64,000 nucleotides of DNA from Petrolisthes cinctipes (lineage: Eukaryota > Arthropoda > Malacostraca > Decapoda > Porcellanidae), in assembly GCA_033782935.1 (NCBI GenBank), contig JAWQEG010000501.1, positions 255,501-319,500 on the forward strand. Direction: 5' to 3'. Shown here one piece after another: positions 62,819 to 64,000 of the stretch. A program made the position numbers and the translations under genes. Numbering within the stretch: position 1 is the stretch's first letter; every line of letters starts with the position of its first letter. The notes under the pieces were generated by a model. It saw only the letters and a list, made by a program, of their open reading frames with translations, was not told where the DNA came from and searched no databases.

Positions 62819-64000
62819 TTATATTTTCCTCAACTGCATTTTGACGTCCCTCGCTGAGATTAGAGTTTCATCAATGGTAATGGGGTGATAACTCTCGCTG
62901 TCACATTCCAACACCATATCATAGTGCTCTCTAAGCTGTTTGGGTATATCTCTGAGTTTGTATCCCTCCCTATCGTTAAGGCTGATCCTTCGGCTTTCAC
63001 CCTCTCTTCTTCCTAGTTCCCCTTCGTATTCTGCTCTCTTCTCATTCCAGACTTCATGCAGTTTATTTATTTTCATGGCTTGTATACACAGCTTTCCAGA
63101 AAGTTTCCAGGTTTGCTGGGGTGTCCTCTTTGCTTATTGGCTTTCCATCTCCGTCATGTATGAATACGTCTTCCTTTGAGTTGACCGTTTCACCTTTTAT
63201 CCTTTTGATGTTTTCCCATGTTTTCTTGCTTCGATTAGGATTGTTGCGAATTTCATCAGCAGTCTTTCTTTCTTGTACCATTCCTTGAACCCTCTTCCTC
63301 TGATTGTCATACATATCTTTGTATCTTTTGGCTTTTTCAATGTCTCCTTCCTTCTTTCTTTGTTAAAGATTCTTCTTACACTTATTCTATATTTTATTTC
63401 CTCCGTCAGCTATATTGGCTCAATTAGCTCTAGCATTTCTTCCTTTGTTCTTTTCCTAAGCTTAGTTATCATGTGGGTGTTTGCCATGTCTTTCATCATG
63501 TTCTCAAGCTGGATGATGTTTCCTTTTAAGTTTTCTGCTTGTGATCTTAGCTTGTCTTCCATACATTGCATAAAGCTGTGTTTTGTTGTGTCGTTTATTT
63601 TCAGGTATGATATCTCTTTTACTTCACTTTTTTCTTTGTATGGTTTTGTTACTGTTATGTTGAAAGTGGCACATATTTGGTTGTGATCTGACAAGTCAAA
63701 GTGCTTTCCCTCCTCGTCGATTTCCATGCCACAGAATTTTTCATATACAGTTTGATTTACAAGTATGAAGTCAATTGCACTACTTTGCTCTCCTCTGGAC
63801 CATGTTGTTTCCCCTTTGCAACGTAGATCCCCATTCAGGATAGTTAGATAGTATTTTTCTGCCCAGCTTAGAACCCTGTTTCCATTTTGGTTGACTTCCT
63901 GTCGACCGATGAAGCCAAAGTGTCCATTAAAGTTTCCTAGAAGTACCAATGGCTCTTCTTCATGCTTTTGCAGAATGTTGTGGATATGCCTCGTAAGTAT
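62819..64000 (-). pseudogene. LINE endonuclease and linker, truncated
   Basis: Minus strand, entering from beyond the window. The endonuclease part has VLLGNFNGHFGF (a GDFN-type motif with Asn in place of Asp), SSAIDFILVN and FDLSDHNQICATF (SDH). It continues through a charged linker (NRSKKTWENIKRIKG) in two further frames to 62819. The RT is absent because the sequence ends next to the TIR element. Probably dead. Confidence 0.75.

Overview
This is a eukaryotic, intron-rich and repeat-dense window. Two host genes on the + strand carry animal introns, interstitial TTAGG-type (arthropod telomere) motifs are frequent, and a tRNA-derived SINE, many TA-flanked MITEs and a DIRS retroelement are present. 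Together these suggest an arthropod, most likely a decapod crustacean; this is inference, since no rRNA or mitochondrial marker is present.

Layout. 1-8300: microsatellites, MITEs, a THAP-like first exon and a possible terminal exon. 8300-25737: a nine-exon family GT11 (alpha-1,2-fucosyltransferase-like) gene whose exons join in phase to a 392-residue type II membrane protein. Intron 1 holds a 4.6-kb LINE with endonuclease, RT and RNase H (10420-15047, minus) with a perfect 13-bp target duplication and a 537-bp insertion inside it. Intron 2 holds a second LINE (17084-19858, plus) whose 5' end is derived from U4 snRNA. 22415-23620 is a third, internally deleted LINE. 26797-38443 is a degraded Ty3/Gypsy element (minus) invaded by a DIRS element (27313-34808, minus) and a foldback DNA element (35513-37509). 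The DIRS element has inverted terminal repeats, an internal complementary region, RT/RNase H, tyrosine recombinase and canonical spliceosomal introns. 38443-45700: SINE, minisatellites, MITEs and a 1.4-kb TIR element with 8-bp duplications. 45767-53945: an eight-exon WDR18 orthologue (435 residues) with introns full of MITEs, a 31-bp minisatellite and a triplicated exon start. 54661-56202: a second U4-headed LINE copy. 56324-61110: MITEs, tandem repeats and two weak minus-strand exon candidates. 61120-64000: a Jockey-like LINE tail, a second copy of the 1.4-kb TIR element, and the endonuclease part of another LINE running off the window.

How the genes work: the GT11 enzyme should act in the Golgi, adding fucose to glycans. 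WDR18 belongs to the nuclear PELP1-TEX10-WDR18 (Rix1-like) complex of 60S ribosome maturation. They are neighbours on one strand but I see no functional link. The most unusual features are the LINE family with a U4 snRNA-like 5' end (two copies) and the intron-bearing DIRS element.
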